64,000 nucleotides of DNA, taken from assembly GCA_023238725.1 (NCBI GenBank), contig CM041531.1:16948643-17012642 (forward strand), given 5' to 3'. Both the position numbers and the translations under genes were made by a program. This DNA is from Scortum barcoo. Its lineage: Eukaryota > Chordata > Actinopteri > Centrarchiformes > Terapontidae. Below the pieces are notes generated by a model. The model made no database searches and had not been told where the DNA came from. It saw only the letters and a list, made by a program, of their open reading frames with translations. This document shows positions 44,635-59,094 of this stretch, in pieces; position 1 is the stretch's first letter; each line of letters opens with the position of its first letter.

Positions 44635-46827
44635 GCTTGTGTGCACGCATGTGTCTGTGTGTGTGAGCTACATTCAGTTGATTTGCTAGCTTTTCGAGGA
44701 CCACTGCCAGGTCCATCCACCGGCTGGTTTACATTTACAGCTTACTCCAGCTCAGTTTATGCAGTTGTAATTGTGGTTTTATGAAAGATTCTTGTGTCTG
44801 CATGTGTTTGCGTGTGTGTGTGTGCATAGATGTGTGTGGATGAAAATGGACTCACACTGTAGATAACCTGTTGTTCTGATCAATATGTTGTCAACTTACC
44901 TCCCAGCTAAAACATCTTGCAGTCTAAGCAGTGGGCTCATCTTTCACATTGTGATTCACACCAGTGGGTTTTGAAGTGTCTCTCAAGCAGAATTTTGTCA
45001 GCAGGGAATCAATGATACTTCTTCAGAAAAAAGGCACTAAGCATGTCAGTAATAAGTATTATGCTCCCCTGTCATCTTTTCTTATGTTCTGGTAGAAAAT
45101 TACCCCACCTCGGCTGCTGTAAGTGAAGCCAATATGCAACAAAATGTGTATCATTTTGTCACCTTTGCTATCTTCCAGGCTCAACGTTTCCATATATTTT
45201 CTGTTAAGACATATTGGGTGCACCATCTATTTTCGGTAGGTGCAGTAAAACTGACTTCTTAAACTGAAAATCTTGCAAACTTAAGTGGGACTTAAATAAT
45301 TTGTGTAGCTTCTCTTTAGTCTGGACAAACAAAATATAAGAAAACCAGGGCATAAGGAGTCACTAACTCTTTATAGAACTGTACTGGAATAATAATGCTA
45401 ATCAGACAACACAGTACTCTGAAAGAGAGAAATTAAAGCTTGACAAGGACCTGATTGTAGTCTGATTTTCATCTAACATTCTCTGTCAAATATGTGTGTC
45501 ATCATAACAGTACAGTAACATCCACAAATCTGCATTTTGGAAATAAAACCATTTTGAACTAATTCTGAGGGTCCCAATAGGGCTTGGAAATCAATGCCAC
45601 ATTATGCTGCATTCTGGGTATTTCTGGGACTCATCCACAATAGTTGTTGGCAGCTGCTGTGTGTTTATATAAGGAGCAGATGATACAGCCGCTATTTTTG
45701 GCTACATTTCACTGCAGAGTTTAGACTGAAAATGTACAGTGAACAAACAAAGGCAGGCGTAAAACGTCAGGAGGACGACAAATGATGGAAGAAACAGCAT
45801 TGAGTGACAGTAATTTTAGGAAGGCAAGACACTGATAGTTTTAAATCAGTAGTTCAAAGATGGATGTTTTTCTGTAAGTGTGAGGGTGATTGCGGTCACA
45901 GGGTGCTGCGGGGATGGTTGGTGGAGGTGTTTCTCAGGCCGAACCATTTTTGGATTTTGTGAAGGGTGCATGCTCAAGCTAAAACAGAGCATGTTTAAAA
46001 CTTGCAAACTGAGTGAATCTAATTGGGAGGAATATGTGATGACTTACAGCCTAGAGCAATTAATTGACTAATTAATTAGTTAATCAACTAAATATTGTTG
46101 GATTTTGGAATGGATTAGAACGAAACAAATTTGTGGGAAATTGAGATGGCCATCTCTCAGCCCTACAGTCACACCTGCAGCTATTTTAAAAGCTTTATTA
46201 CCCAGTTTTCACGCTGGCCGGTGTTCCTGTTGGATAAATCACACACAGGTCAGTAGGTGGAGAAAGAATTTTGGCCCTCGGTCTTTAACCCTATTAGTAC
46301 AAGGAGACTGGAAGTGCTGACCGAAGCAAATGACTGACTCATAAATGCTGAGACACCAAGAAGTCAGGGTCAGATAAAGCATAGTTAGAGGGACCAGGCA
46401 GGAGGCTACCTGTAAGTCAAGGTGAACAGACTCTGTTCACTTTTAATCAGATTTATCCATCCAGCTCTTTAGTTAACACTGCTACTAGTGCGCGTGTTGG
46501 GATGTCTCTCAGTGATCATGAGAGCGTGTTGTGAGAGTTGAACCTGAGACTTTTTTTCTACATGTCGACCGATCCCTTCTCATTACAGTTTTGATTTCCC
46601 CAACCTAGACAGTTTTCAGGTTTTTAGACATGCAGATGGACGTGTTGGTAAATCACAGAAATGCCCACCAACACACTGACACACACATACCGACGCTGAC
46701 ACACACACTCACACACAAACTGTACCCCGCGGCAGCCTGCTAGCCTCTGTGATCCAGGCGTGTGTGTCAGGGCAGCTTATCCTCCTCTCCGCTACATTAC
46801 CTGAACCAGGCCTGGGGATGATCAGCC

Positions 46828-46848
46828 CACACACACAGTCACACACAG

Positions 46849-46880
<32 letters not shown>
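46828..46880 (+). repeat. CA microsatellite
   Basis: CA dinucleotides with GT and GACG interruptions, pure from 46852. Confidence 0.9.
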
Positions 46881-46884
<4 letters not shown>

Positions 46885-47139
46885 CAGCATTTACTGCATC
46901 ACTGCCTCGCTTGGCCTCCAGTGGCCAGAGTGAGCTCCGCCGCCAAGCAGTGAGACATATCCGTCTGCAGACAGACAGGCAGACAGACACTCTCTCACAC
47001 TCTCTCAAATGTCAAGCAAATTTTCTGTAAAAAAAAAAAGTCACACTCAAATGTGATTTACATGCCCTCTTCAACGTGGAAACTAACAAATGAGTCCATT
47101 CAACATGAGTCATAAATACAACGAGGAGTCATTGTGTGC

Positions 47140-47530
47140 AAGTGGTGGAAAATAATTCAGTACCTTTACTCAAGTGCAGTACTGTGAATTAAGAGTGAAG
47201 TACTTGTACTTGCAACTATTTCTATTTCATGCTGCCATTAAATTTCATTTGGTAGTTTTTACTCCTCTACATTTACCAGACAGATATAGTTACCAGTGAC
47301 TTCTCAGACCTCACACAGATAACCTGTAATGCTTATATGAAATGACTCATTGTGAAAGGTTGAACAGCAGACGTATAGCAAGTACAGCCATTAAAATGAG
47401 CTCCACCTCTTCCAGCTACAATATTAAGATGCTGTCTAATTGTGCATGCATGAGACATATGCATGACAAGCTGATCATATACAGTATGAAGTAACGGATA
47501 CAACATCACAAACCATTTTTACTTGTTCAT
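47140..47530 (+). repeat. Dispersed repeat family B, copy 3
   Basis: It contains agtacctttactcaagtgca, gaagtacttgtacttgca, tactcctctacatttaccag and gagctccacctcttccagct followed by a catgcat segment. It lies in the same order as copy 1 and is the best preserved of the three. Confidence 0.78.
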
Positions 47531-50500
47531 TTATCTTCAAGCTAGTCAAGATATATAGATACATAAAATGTTTTTGTACATTGCACAATTTTATAATTCA
47601 ATTGAACATTTACCATCACATTAATCCACATCCTTATTAGTGGGTCTTACTCTAAGTAAAAAAAATGTCTATGTAAGTCTATGTAAAAAAAAAAAAACAA
47701 TCATACTGGTAAAAAAAAAAACAAAACTGAATTTGAAAGTGTAAATCCACACTAAATCACAGAGGGCAGACACAGCGCTAACACATTTACACTTGTGTGC
47801 AGATGGAGACTTTTATAAAGGAGAAACAAAATGTTTGACTTTCCTCATTCTGGACAGGTGTTTTAAAGACATTTCAGGCCCCTTTTGAACTATGGTGTAT
47901 GGGACTGATTCACTATTCATGCTGGTTGTTGTTGAAAATAACAACGGAACAAAAAGCTTTTCTTTTGCTGTTTAAAACATAATGTGCTTTTTTTTTCTTC
48001 CAAAAACCCTTTTTCAGAAATCCATGTAGAGGACATTTTATAAACATTTCCCATTATCATTTATTTAAAACATCAAAATATTTCACCAAGTTCTCTGCAT
48101 CATCAACAGAGGCACAGATACAGATCAAAAACCTCTTGTCTTTCCTGCACAAATGGTGTTTACCCTTTCCCAGTTGCTACAGCACCAGCCATCTTAATTG
48201 GCTGTAATTCATTCTTCTGAATGCATGCAACAAGAAAACAGCAACAGGCACACCAAGAAGTGCTTCTTTATTCTTAAAAAAAAAAGTATTTCTTGTTATT
48301 ATCTCTTACGAGAAAAGCAGGCAGTTTTTAGAAAGTAAAGTTCATCTTCCATCGTCTCTGCCATCATATTGTGTAGTTTTCTCTCAGACTGCCAGCGCTT
48401 TTAGTGAACCCTAAAAGGATTTGGATGCCGCCTGCAACCTCTCAGCCACAGCATAATCTCACATGCCTCTCTTTGGTTCTTTTTGCACCTTGCATGGAAA
48501 ATGAAAATACAAAATAAAATGTGTGTTTACTTATTTATCTCACTTAAAAGTTGCATGAGAGCCTTCCCTGGGAGTTTGGCCGTGGTGCTGTCAGTCCCTG
48601 GATGGGTAAAGAGTGCAGGAGGCCAGGAGTTGTTGCTATGGACATAGTGTTCCTGGTACAAATAGAATTTCTATTTTTTGTTTTACTTTATTCTGGACTG
48701 CGGACTGTCAGCACAAGAGCTAAGTGCCTTCTGTCCTCATGGTGTCTTTGTGCAGAGCTGTACACTGCTCCGCTGTGCCACGCATGGTAAAGTAACTCCT
48801 GGTAAAAGGCCGGGCTTTGCAGAGTGGTCTTGTTGAAGACACTTTGGGTGTTTGGAAGCTTCTTTGCATTTAAGACCTCGCTATCAATAGTTCAGAAGGT
48901 TGTCCTAGGTCTTCTGAGTTTAACAATTGCTTAATATAGCGTCTTTAAAATTTCAGGATATCACAGAGTACAGGAATCGAGGAAGAAGCAGCACTTTTCT
49001 ACCACAGGCTTTCTGTACTGCTGCAGCAATTTGGCTCTGTCCCCAGGGAAGATTGTTCAGAAAATATCATGTTTGCTCCTCTTTTCAGCCATGGGAAGCT
49101 ACAAGAGCTATCTGTGTGAGAGACATAAGCATTTTGTCTTATAATGAATACAAATGTAGTTACACTCTAAAGCATTTAAGAGGCAGAACTGCCTTCAGTG
49201 TGGCTATACAATAGGTCCATGAAAATGCATCAGGGACAGCTTCTACATTTCCATGTTTCAATTAGTATTGATCTGGAAAACTCTTCAACTGCTGCTCCAT
49301 TTTTTTTCATTGTGTGTTTCATCTTGAACGTCGCGCGAGTCTAAACGTCTCAGCGCTTTTGTTCCATCGCCAGTCCAATCAAGTGTATTGGTATTGTTTA
49401 AGTGAGCACAATGCTCAGTAATTTTGGGGTTTTCACACTTTTTTAAAACCTTTATTTAGCCCACAGTGGCACCACTTCTCTTAATATTTATCCTGCACAG
49501 CACACCCACAGTCTTTTGTCAGCCGTTTACTGTATGCCAGAGTTCTTCTGAGGACCTGAATTTCTCTTCAATTCACATTGACAGTAAGCTAACAAGGGGG
49601 AAGTTTATATAATTAACATCCCGCCTAAATCTCTCTGACTGGAATTTAAACACCTCTATAACCATTCAGATGCTGCTTTGGAATGGGGATGCATTCATGC
49701 AGTATTACCTTTTTTTATTTATTTTTTATTTTTGCAAGAGGTGAGAAAATCTCTTATCAGCTCCATAAGTAATCATAAACACTTTTTTTTTCTGCCGTGA
49801 ACTTTCATTCAACCTCCCAACCATACAGTATATTCCCTATCCTGGAGGACTTTGCTAATGATTATTACGCTCATATTTTCTGCAATTTACATGAGGCCTT
49901 CAAATAGACTCATGCAGTATAGTGCTGATGAGTTTCTTTCAAGTTAATAAACATTAAGGGACTGCGTCTCACCAGACAGCCCTCTTGAAGTACAGCGAAC
50001 TCAGCTTGGACAGGGGTTCTCACATTTTGTAATACAGGACTGACTGTTCCCTGTTGGCGACGTGGAGTCAGCAGGAGTTGTTTCGAAGTGCTGCCCTTGT
50101 TGTTACCATTAAAAAAAGCCATGTTAAAGCCTGTTTGTGGGTTAAAAAAGATATATGAAAGCCCGGCCCAAATTGGAGAACTCGAGAAACTTTGCTTCCT
50201 AAAGTGCTGCAGGCTATAACAACAACTCAGCTACCAGCTAACTGACTGGAGAGACAGGAACCAGCACTGTACAACTAGCCCCAGAAACAGGCTGAATGAA
50301 GAGGTACAGCTCAGCCATAAACCTCAAGCTTGCACAGCTCAGTATTTCAGCCCTTTGTTCCCTTCCAGAAACCTTTGGCATGACTCCAGTTTGGATTTTC
50401 TTCTTGTGGAGGGTGATGCTTTGCTTATTATACCACACCAGAGTGCATCCACTCAGAGGTGGGAAGGTGATTTTCAGGGTATGATATGATATTTTTGCCT

Positions 50501-50975
50501 ATTTTTTTTTCCAAGCCTGAAAAAGAGAAGCATGCTGTGAAGGTTTTTTAGCCCCCACTCAAACCACTAGTTAATTCAGTGTGAATTTTAGCCACAGGCC
50601 CCGCAAACAGCTCGTATTATGTAACAGGCAAATGTAGGGTGCTGCATTCTCACTCCTACGCTGGATAGGATTGTGATTCTTTTATACTGACAGATACAAA
50701 GTACAAGCTGCTGTATTGAAATTAATTTCATTGCTAAATCGATGATGATATGGCATTATGTTTAATAATGACATCATTATACTGTATATATACGGTAAAT
50801 ATTTATAGAAGTGCGTATATTTATTATAAGATTTCCAAATATAATCAGGACAAATAATGTAAATATTGCATTAAAGGGTTAACAGTGACCGACACTGTAG
50901 TCTATGTTTAAAGATGATAATATTGTACTAAATTTAGTACGATTTCACACACACTCTCACACATACGCAAACACA

Positions 50976-51390
50976 GTGGGTGACAAATTAAAGGAAAAAT
51001 CAGTGTTTCAGTAAGATGTTGAGTTACCACGTGCCACCAGAACACCTTCAGCGCTCCTTTGCATTAATTTTCCAATTTTCTGAACTGTACTGGAGGTATG
51101 AATACAGTTCTTCTGAGAGATATTCCCTCATTTGTTGTTTTGTTGACATTGCTCCAAAATCTCCCATAGGTGTTAAAGTTGAGTTGAGATGTGGTGACTG
51201 TGAAGGCCATGGTGTCTGATTCAAATAATTTTCATCCTCATCAAACCATTCAGTGACCCCTGGTGTCCTACGACGCAGTGTTATCATCCTGGAAGAGACC
51301 ACTCCCATCAGGATAGAAATGTTTCATCATAGGATAAAGGTGATAACTCACAGTGAGGAGACAAATGGACCCAAACTACGCCACCATGTA
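50976..51390 (-). pseudogene. Tc1/mariner-like transposase fragment, degenerate
   Basis: On the minus strand the piece near 51270-51345 reads LYPMMKHFYPDGSGLFQDDN, with the second catalytic Asp region (QDDN) of a DD34E transposase. A small deletion and frameshift follow. A second piece (51048-51308) reads GVTEWFDEDEN, then WPSQSPHLN, where functional copies have SPDLN plus the catalytic Glu. That Asp is now His and the Glu context is lost. REYLSEELYSYLQ near the end resembles the transposase C-terminus. The N-terminal DNA-binding part and terminal inverted repeats are not seen. It is a dead, 5'-truncated copy lying antisense in the ntrk3 intron. Confidence 0.85.
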
Positions 51391-51410
51391 TTACTATAGA
51401 TTTTATATAT

Positions 51411-51593
<183 letters not shown>

Positions 51594-52221
51594 CATGTAT
51601 AATTGCATAATACAGTATAATGTACGTTATGACAGTGCAGTATTGTTTAGTCACACTGTGAGTTTACTTTATCACAAAATATCCTTGACAGTTTTTGTAT
51701 AAATACATATATGGGATTCATATTTATATAATGAATCATATTAGAATTAAGATTTTTTTTTATATAATGAAAATCAACCAACCTAGTGGTCTGTTCAGAT
51801 CTTTACAAACACCTAAAATTACACAATGTAGGAATAATAAACATCGCTTGTATTCGAAAATCTTGTTGCACATGAAGTGCAGTTATATATATGAACTGTA
51901 TACACACATCGAGCTACAGTAAGTCCCCCTCTGGATCACATTCATTCTCACTCATCCTGCTCAGGCTCCCTGCCCGCTGTTAAAAATGGAGCTGTCCTTC
52001 CATCAGCTGCACTTCCCATCTCCCCATATTCCCATCAGCTCATGTTCCCATCAGCCTCTTCCCTAGTTTGCATTAACACACCTCTGGGACCTGCAGACTG
52101 CAGCCTCCATGTTATAGATAGAGAACAAGCCTCCATCTTTCATAAGGATGGTTAAAGTTTTAGCTCTAGAGAGTAATTGTTGTGTAATCACAACTAGGGG
52201 ATTAATTATTCATAGTAGCAT

Positions 52222-52222
<1 letters not shown>

Positions 52223-52260
<38 letters not shown>
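52223..52260 (+). repeat. CA microsatellite
   Basis: Nineteen uninterrupted CA units. A CT array follows at 52354-52388. Confidence 0.95.
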
Positions 52261-52263
<3 letters not shown>

Positions 52264-52350
52264 AAACAGAGAACACATACACAGAAAGTGAACCTCCTGA
52301 ACCTCCTCGAATCTCTTTCCACATCTCACTGTCTCTGCTTTCTTCCTCTG

Positions 52351-52353
<3 letters not shown>

Positions 52354-52388
<35 letters not shown>
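52354..52388 (+). repeat. CT microsatellite
   Basis: About seventeen CT units ending in CTCTTT. Confidence 0.93.
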
Positions 52389-52395
<7 letters not shown>

Positions 52396-54723
52396 TCTCT
52401 CTTTCCACACTAATGGAGTTAGTGAGCACTGAGGGATAAAACAATTAAAACAAAATTCATTTGAATGAATTAAAGAGCAGGGAGCTGCAGTAGCTGACAC
52501 TTCTGAGGCAAGACAAATTATCCTGCATGGCTGGTTTAGTAGCATTTTACAGTGGCCTTGTCCCACCTCATTAACCTGTGTATTAACCCGTGGAAAGGCT
52601 TTGTTGGTACACAATATCGAAAAGGAGATGGGGGAGGGATATGTGTGGAAGGAAACGCTTACCACTCCGCGTTAATGTTGCTCCAGACCTCTCTGACGGA
52701 CGTGGTTGAATTGCGCACAGCTTGTTACCTAGGAGCCTTGGAAGACCGCACGGTGAATAACAAGTCACCTCCCAGTCGTCGCCATGCATCTTCCAGTATT
52801 TTCCAGTGAGCAGCAACAGGAGACGCACAACATTCGCAGTCTGGCTCTCGAAAGACTTGGGAGGCTGTTAAGGAAATGCCAAGGCCATCTGTGCTGCTCT
52901 AAGAGGGTGTGAAATGAAGATGGAGAGTGTGTCACACTGCGATGAGAGGTCATTACTGGCTCCTCAAAGGCAGCAGATTATGTCAATTTTACAGGTCACA
53001 GTCTTGTGGGTCACTACATTTTTTATCCTCTTCGTCTCTGTGACACCTCAACACTTGGTAATGAGTCCAGAAGTGTCTGGAGTTCAAATATGCATTAAGA
53101 GCGGAGACGCTCAGGAACAGCAGCTAAACGGGTGTCGCCGGCGATGATCAGATGCAGCCAGATGGCATCAGGATGTTGCTTCTCGTGCTTGGAGTCGCTG
53201 CAACAATCACTCTCTCTCTCTCTCCTGGCAGATTGTCACTTTATGTGTTCGTACGTGGCATAATGACTAAATACACGCTGCAGGTTGTACATCTTGCTAG
53301 CTCAACAGCACCATTTCCACTCGCCTGGACTGTCTGTGATGCAGAGCGTTCAGCGCGGAGGAGGTGTTGCCCTGCTGAGGCGTTCTTAAGCAACACACCG
53401 AAACCATTCTCAACTCACACTCTGTTCTGCTGCTGACCCTGAACTTTGACGGGTGCGTGGAGAGCAGCATGAGAACACCGGATTTACCTGCAGGGGGCCG
53501 TAGGGCTGCACTGGTGGGGGTCGAGATGTTTAAGGCACCAGTGAGACATTAAATACCATCAGTCTGAGGGACAGGTCAATGCATTTAAAGGCTTATCATG
53601 TGCCAAAACTCTACACAACACTTTGTAAAACTCACAGATAGCCGGCAACTATTTCATCTTTTGTCGTGACAGTCAAACAGCAGAAATATGGTACTGACAT
53701 TACAAAGTAAGCAACCTGTAAAGTTAAGCTTCTGAACTTTTTTTGACATGCAGTTTTTTCTGACTCAGACTGCCTTTAAATGCCAGCACAAGAGCATAGA
53801 GCTTCGATCGGTGAAGACACACACAAACACACACACAGACACGGACCTGTCCAAAAATTGCATAAACCCCTTTCATATAGGTTACTGTAAATACCCTGTT
53901 TACCCTGTTTACACTGATGTGTTTTATTTAGCACAAGTTTTAAGCCACATTAAGATTCAATTTGCAATGCAAGCTAGGCTAACTCTGGATTAGTGGGTCA
54001 TTCTTACACATAATGTAATCCACAGCCACGTGTAGGTGTATTCTTCTTATTTCCTGTCTAGCACCATGCATGTGCACCACATTAGAGTGTTATTTCACAC
54101 AGTTTTATAGTTTTCAAATTTCATTTTTATAATGCGAATCATCTGGACTAAAGAAAGCATCGTAATCCATCTTCAGATATTTCTGGCTGTCAAGCACTTC
54201 TGTGTCCACCTGAAGAGACTACATTACTCTTGCTAAAAGTCTACTCGTGCCACTTTCATGAGTTTTCATCGCTGCACCAAGATTTTGCTTTTACCTCTTG
54301 TCACCAATATCTGACAGCACGTGTGCTTTTGCCACAAGTTTGCACTTAATTATACTGGTATCCATTTTCTTGAAATTACAGCCCAGTGAGCCTTCCTGTC
54401 ACAGGAACCTCTCTCCCTCCATCAAAGTCAAGCCTGTTCAGCAGTCATTCTTTAATAATGATAAAAAAAAACCATTCCCAAAGGAGTTCAGAAGCCAGCG
54501 GAGCTCCTGAAAATCCAATAGGTGCCGTAATATTTTATTGTAGCTGTAATATTGCGTTTCAGCTGCTTGGCAAAGTGGCTTTATTTCTGTGTTTGGGCTT
54601 CATGGCAGCTAACTGGCAGGGAGATAAACTCAGTGTAGCCCAGGGGAGTGTGGTGATGATGAGCTAAACAAACAGGCTAACAGCGCCACAGCACAACGGA
54701 GTCTGCTGAACACAGCATGTTCT

Positions 54724-54935
54724 TTGCACACGGAGAGGAGAGAGGGAGGCAGAGGAGGAAGGAGCAAGGAAGGAAAGGAGACGAGGAACCGTGGAGGAGA
54801 AAAAAGCACAGGAGATGCACGGGAGGAGGGAGGGAAGAAGAAAGGGAGCAGGAGGAGGTGTTCAGGGAGTGAGGAGGGAAAGGAGGCGAGGAACCACGCA
54901 GGGGAGGCAGGAGGAGGTGTTCGGGGGGCTCTGAC
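54724..54935 (+). repeat. Purine-rich region with a partial tandem duplication
   Basis: A GGA/GAA-rich stretch of about 210 bp. The words ggaaaggaga/gcgaggaacc and caggaggaggtgttc each occur twice in the same order (about 54773 with 54849, and about 54878 with 54916), showing a diverged duplication of unequal unit length. Confidence 0.8.
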
Positions 54936-55301
54936 AGGCTGGCTCAGCTGTGTTTTAGCTAATGGGTGAACTGCCTACTCTGCTGACTCTCCTCTGCGAC
55001 TGTTGGGATAAACATTTTACTGTAGTCGGTTCAATCCCTTTTACCCAGAGGCAGCCGAGGGTCTCAAAAACAAATCTCCCCAGTCCTGACAGATGTGAGC
55101 TCGGGCATCGCTTTAAACAGCAAAGAACATGGTAATTATTAGACAGGCACGAGGTTGTCAGTTTACTACAATGTTGGTTACACAACAGGCTATAAACTTC
55201 ACATCATTTCACATGCATGCACGATGTGCGCTTTTATTGACATCACGTCTACAGATCGTTACGTATGTGTAGGCCTAAAGATGCTTTGTGATGCATCTGT
55301 A

Positions 55302-55321
55302 TGTGTGTGTGTGTGTGTGTG
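55302..55321 (+). repeat. GT microsatellite
   Basis: Ten GT units followed by a G run at 55325-55332. CA-rich sequence lies nearby at 55471-55500. Confidence 0.88.
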
Positions 55322-58139
55322 TTTGGGGGGGGGCACTTGATTTAATACCACCTCCAGGGACCAAGCTCTGATTTAAGTGTGTCCTCATGACGACCACGGC
55401 AATAGACATTTTCTGGGTCCTGTGAGAGCTGTCATCGCTGAGATTTATATAGCAAGCCCTCCCACCTCCTACACACACACACACGCATGCACACAAACAC
55501 GCATATGGACATATTTGAATGTGAACAGGTGCAGTATGTGTGCACACAGAGACAGAAATGGAGAACGAGAGACAGGATATAGTTTGGCTGTGTGTGTGCA
55601 TTGGTGTTTGTGTGTGTCCAGTACCTTTGCTCTGTCAACAGTGGCACACAGTTGAAGCCTATTTCCACTGAGAGAGGGGCAGCAATATGTTTTGGACCAA
55701 TGCTGCAGCTAAGATAAGATCCACGTCACTGCAGCCCACAATCTGATCCTGCCGCTGTGCCAGAGGGCAAAATCCAATTTCCTCCACACTCCGGAGAAAA
55801 AAGAAATGCAAAACAAGAAAAGCAAAAGCATTTTTTTAATGATTAATGCTTTGCAGGAGGAGGACTATTTATCTTTTGCATATTCCAGTAGGATAAAATG
55901 TAGCAGCTAATAGATTGTTTGTATTCTCAGTAGGTTTTTGGCAGAATAATTGTATGATAAGGCCTGGCACGTCTTTAACCTGAGCCTTTGTCTCTCCCTG
56001 GGCTTCTTCCACCAGGCCATGTTTGCCTTCTCGCAACATGACATTTGGAGCGCAAATTGTCTGGCCTTTCAGAAGGCTGGACTGTCTAGCTCATACTGAC
56101 AAGACAGACAAAACAGTCTCTCAGATAACTGCTCCATCCTCAATTATTAGACTTCTTTGAACTGAATGTTCCCTGTGCTGTGCATGTCTGTCATCTGCTG
56201 GAGATAAAGCAGCCTGGCCCAACAGTGCAGCTACAGCCCCGCTGTTGATGTGCTACTGGACTCTGTCACAGTGTCACTGTGGGTGGGGAGAAGCACTTGC
56301 TCATAGGTCAGCATGAGACAATCAAACCAAAACATCAGGGCATGCTAACAACCAGGACTGACCGTTTGTGTAAAGAGTTTGGAGGTTGGTTTCTCCAGTA
56401 CATATAGACAAAGGTCCAGGAGCAAAGGAACTAAATTAAACTGTGTTTTTCTGTTCTAACGTACAGTACAACCAACAGTAGTAATACAGCCATACTTCCG
56501 AGGTCAGGAGCATGTCATACTACCAAGAGCCCAGCTCACAGCAGGCACCTCCACACTATTTTCAGCACATTTCCAGCATCTCCAGCCAACACTACCCAAG
56601 TTACATTCGGTAAACACTAGCACTCATCATTTTTGTCTTGTAAGGTTCAAAATAAAACATGCCGTTTGAAATAACAAGTAGACCATAACCTCTGTATTGT
56701 TTGTCCGAGTAGCCAAGCAGCTGAACCACCCCGATGTTGCATCTTTCCTTATTGTACTTATCTCATTAGGACTACATGTTCTACAACGTAATACAGGAAG
56801 AGTGCTTTCTTTATTTCCATGCCTTTTTATGGATCTCCAGCTGGTGGGGATGCTGACTTTGTACCTGGAATATACAACTTTATCCTTAATTAGCCACTTA
56901 GCTGCAGATAAAATTTGAAAGAGAAAGATGTAATTTTATCGACAGCCGTCGCTCAGGGAAAGGTCAGCTGATCTGTAGGTGATAGATACAGCTAAGGGGT
57001 TTAGCTTATTTTAGATTAATTCCATCCATAAACTCTCTCAACCAGCCTTTCACTTAACTATTTTGCGTAACTTACGCATGAAGATTATGCAAGAAGAGAG
57101 AGAGAGAGGAAAAAACAAACTTGAACACAAACTTGAGGATGCAGCCAAAGTGCATCAGTTGTTCATCAAGTATGCAGCAGCAAGAGACAGTATGGTAGCA
57201 CCATCTGTATGTAATTCTCCTTTGCATATATGTGCTACTGTATTTCTCAGGTAGCCAGCTCCCCATGTTGCCCCCAGAGTCTTAATCCTTCCTCCGCCTG
57301 TTGTGTTTCTGCTCCACTGGGGACCAATCGCGCCAATTCCACTCATCGAGCTTGATAATTAGTGACAATTGTAAAAGTAATTTACAAACTCAAGCGATGC
57401 CATTGAGCAAATGGTGCCAATTAACTAGAGATGCTAATGTGGGCAGAAACGCGGAAAAGCAGCATCCGACCTCCATTACAGTGAGAGGAGGAGGGCCAGG
57501 AAGCTGTCCTCTGAGTGTCAGTGAGAATTGTCCAGGGAGGAGAGGCGAGGCGATGCACATTGTTGCACTGGCCTTGTCACCATGCTGCAGATTAATCCCA
57601 CAATACAAGTACAAGTATCGTGACCAGGGCAACAACATTTTAATTTACATCTAAGGCTATTTGCTTCTGTCCTTATTTAGAGTCACTGGTACTCTAGCAG
57701 TAGAGTATGTCTCAACTCATACAGCATCAGCATCACAAACAACTCAAGTCAGGCTTTTTGGAAACAACACATCTGTCTTGTCATCTGAAATGAAAATCCT
57801 TTGCACTGTAAGGCAGCAGCTGACTGAGATATTGGACATGTTACCAGCTGCTGGTTGAAAATCTTCTCAACACATAGGAGCTAGACCAAGACCTTGCCCA
57901 TGGAGTAGCTGGCCCAGTGAGATGATTTATGATGTGAAAATGTGCCTTTTTTTATCATGAATTAATTAATATCTGCAGCCTGCAGGTTCCTTCCTTTTAA
58001 TTAATCAAGTAAAATAGCCTGGAAATGGAAAATAAGAATCATTTTGCTTAAAGGTCCTCCGTTTGACCATTACACTTCTTAAGTCTCCAGCAAGAGGTCT
58101 TGAACTAAAATCAAATGTTTGTCATTTAGCCACATGATC

Positions 58140-58500
58140 AGCATGGCTCTACAGATTAGCATTTGCAGTAAAAGTGAAATTATTGGACGGATTGCCATGA
58201 CATGACTTTTTGTTTGTATTTTTTTATGTCCACTACTTTGGTTTATGGCTGCAAAAATGATTATCTCACCATCAGCTGTACATTGTGTTAGTGCTTATTA
58301 GCAAATGTTAGCTTCCTCATTCGCTGAACTAGGATGGTAAACATAGAGTGTTTACCTGCGAAACATCAGCATGTCAGCACATACTCACTCTGAGCCTGTG
58401 AGGGTGCTGGTGTTAGTACTGAGCTCAAAGAACAGCTGTGTTTAAATACATCCCACCACAAGCATGGTTGTAGACTTAGTTCTGTTTATTGCCAGTGGGC
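58140..58500 (+). repeat. Dispersed repeat family A, copy 3
   Basis: It contains ggacggattgccatgacat, gaaacatcagcatgtcagc and ctgagctcaaagaacagctg, then catggttgtagact. The order matches the 3' half of copy 2. Confidence 0.7.
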
Positions 58501-59094
58501 GGCACCAAACTTAGAATTCTGCACATCAAGTGGCTTTTTTGCATTATTTATCTTGGGCGATTATGTTGAGTATAGCTCAGCATTACAGTTTTCTAAACTT
58601 TGATAAACTTAATTGATACTACTGTTAAGCACGGAGAACATCAGCTGGTTACTGTGCTCCACTTAGCTGTATTTTTTGAGAAATGGGAGACTGGGAGACT
58701 TTTCCCATCCTGACTGCCCCCTCTCTCTCTGGGATTTGAACAAGACAGCCTTGCAGTCACAAGCTTGCCTGTGAAACTGTGGCGATTTTGGTTTCAGGAT
58801 ACCCCCTTTTATTCCACAAATCAAGAAATCTACAAGGTGTGTGGGAACACAAACTGAAGATGACGTGGACAGATACAAAATTTTGGTTTATTTGTGCTTT
58901 AGCCAAGAGAATGTCTCCAAGAGTCTCGTTATTTGAAGTCTGGGCCCAGCTGTCTCATTATGATTAGTGTAATTGTTTCTCGGTTCAATGCTTCCAGCTT
59001 TCCCAGACCTGAAAAGGAATCAGTAATGTGACTAATCCAGTGTAAGCAGGAGGGAGCCTCCTGGTTAATGGTACAGTTTGCCCTTTATAGAAAC

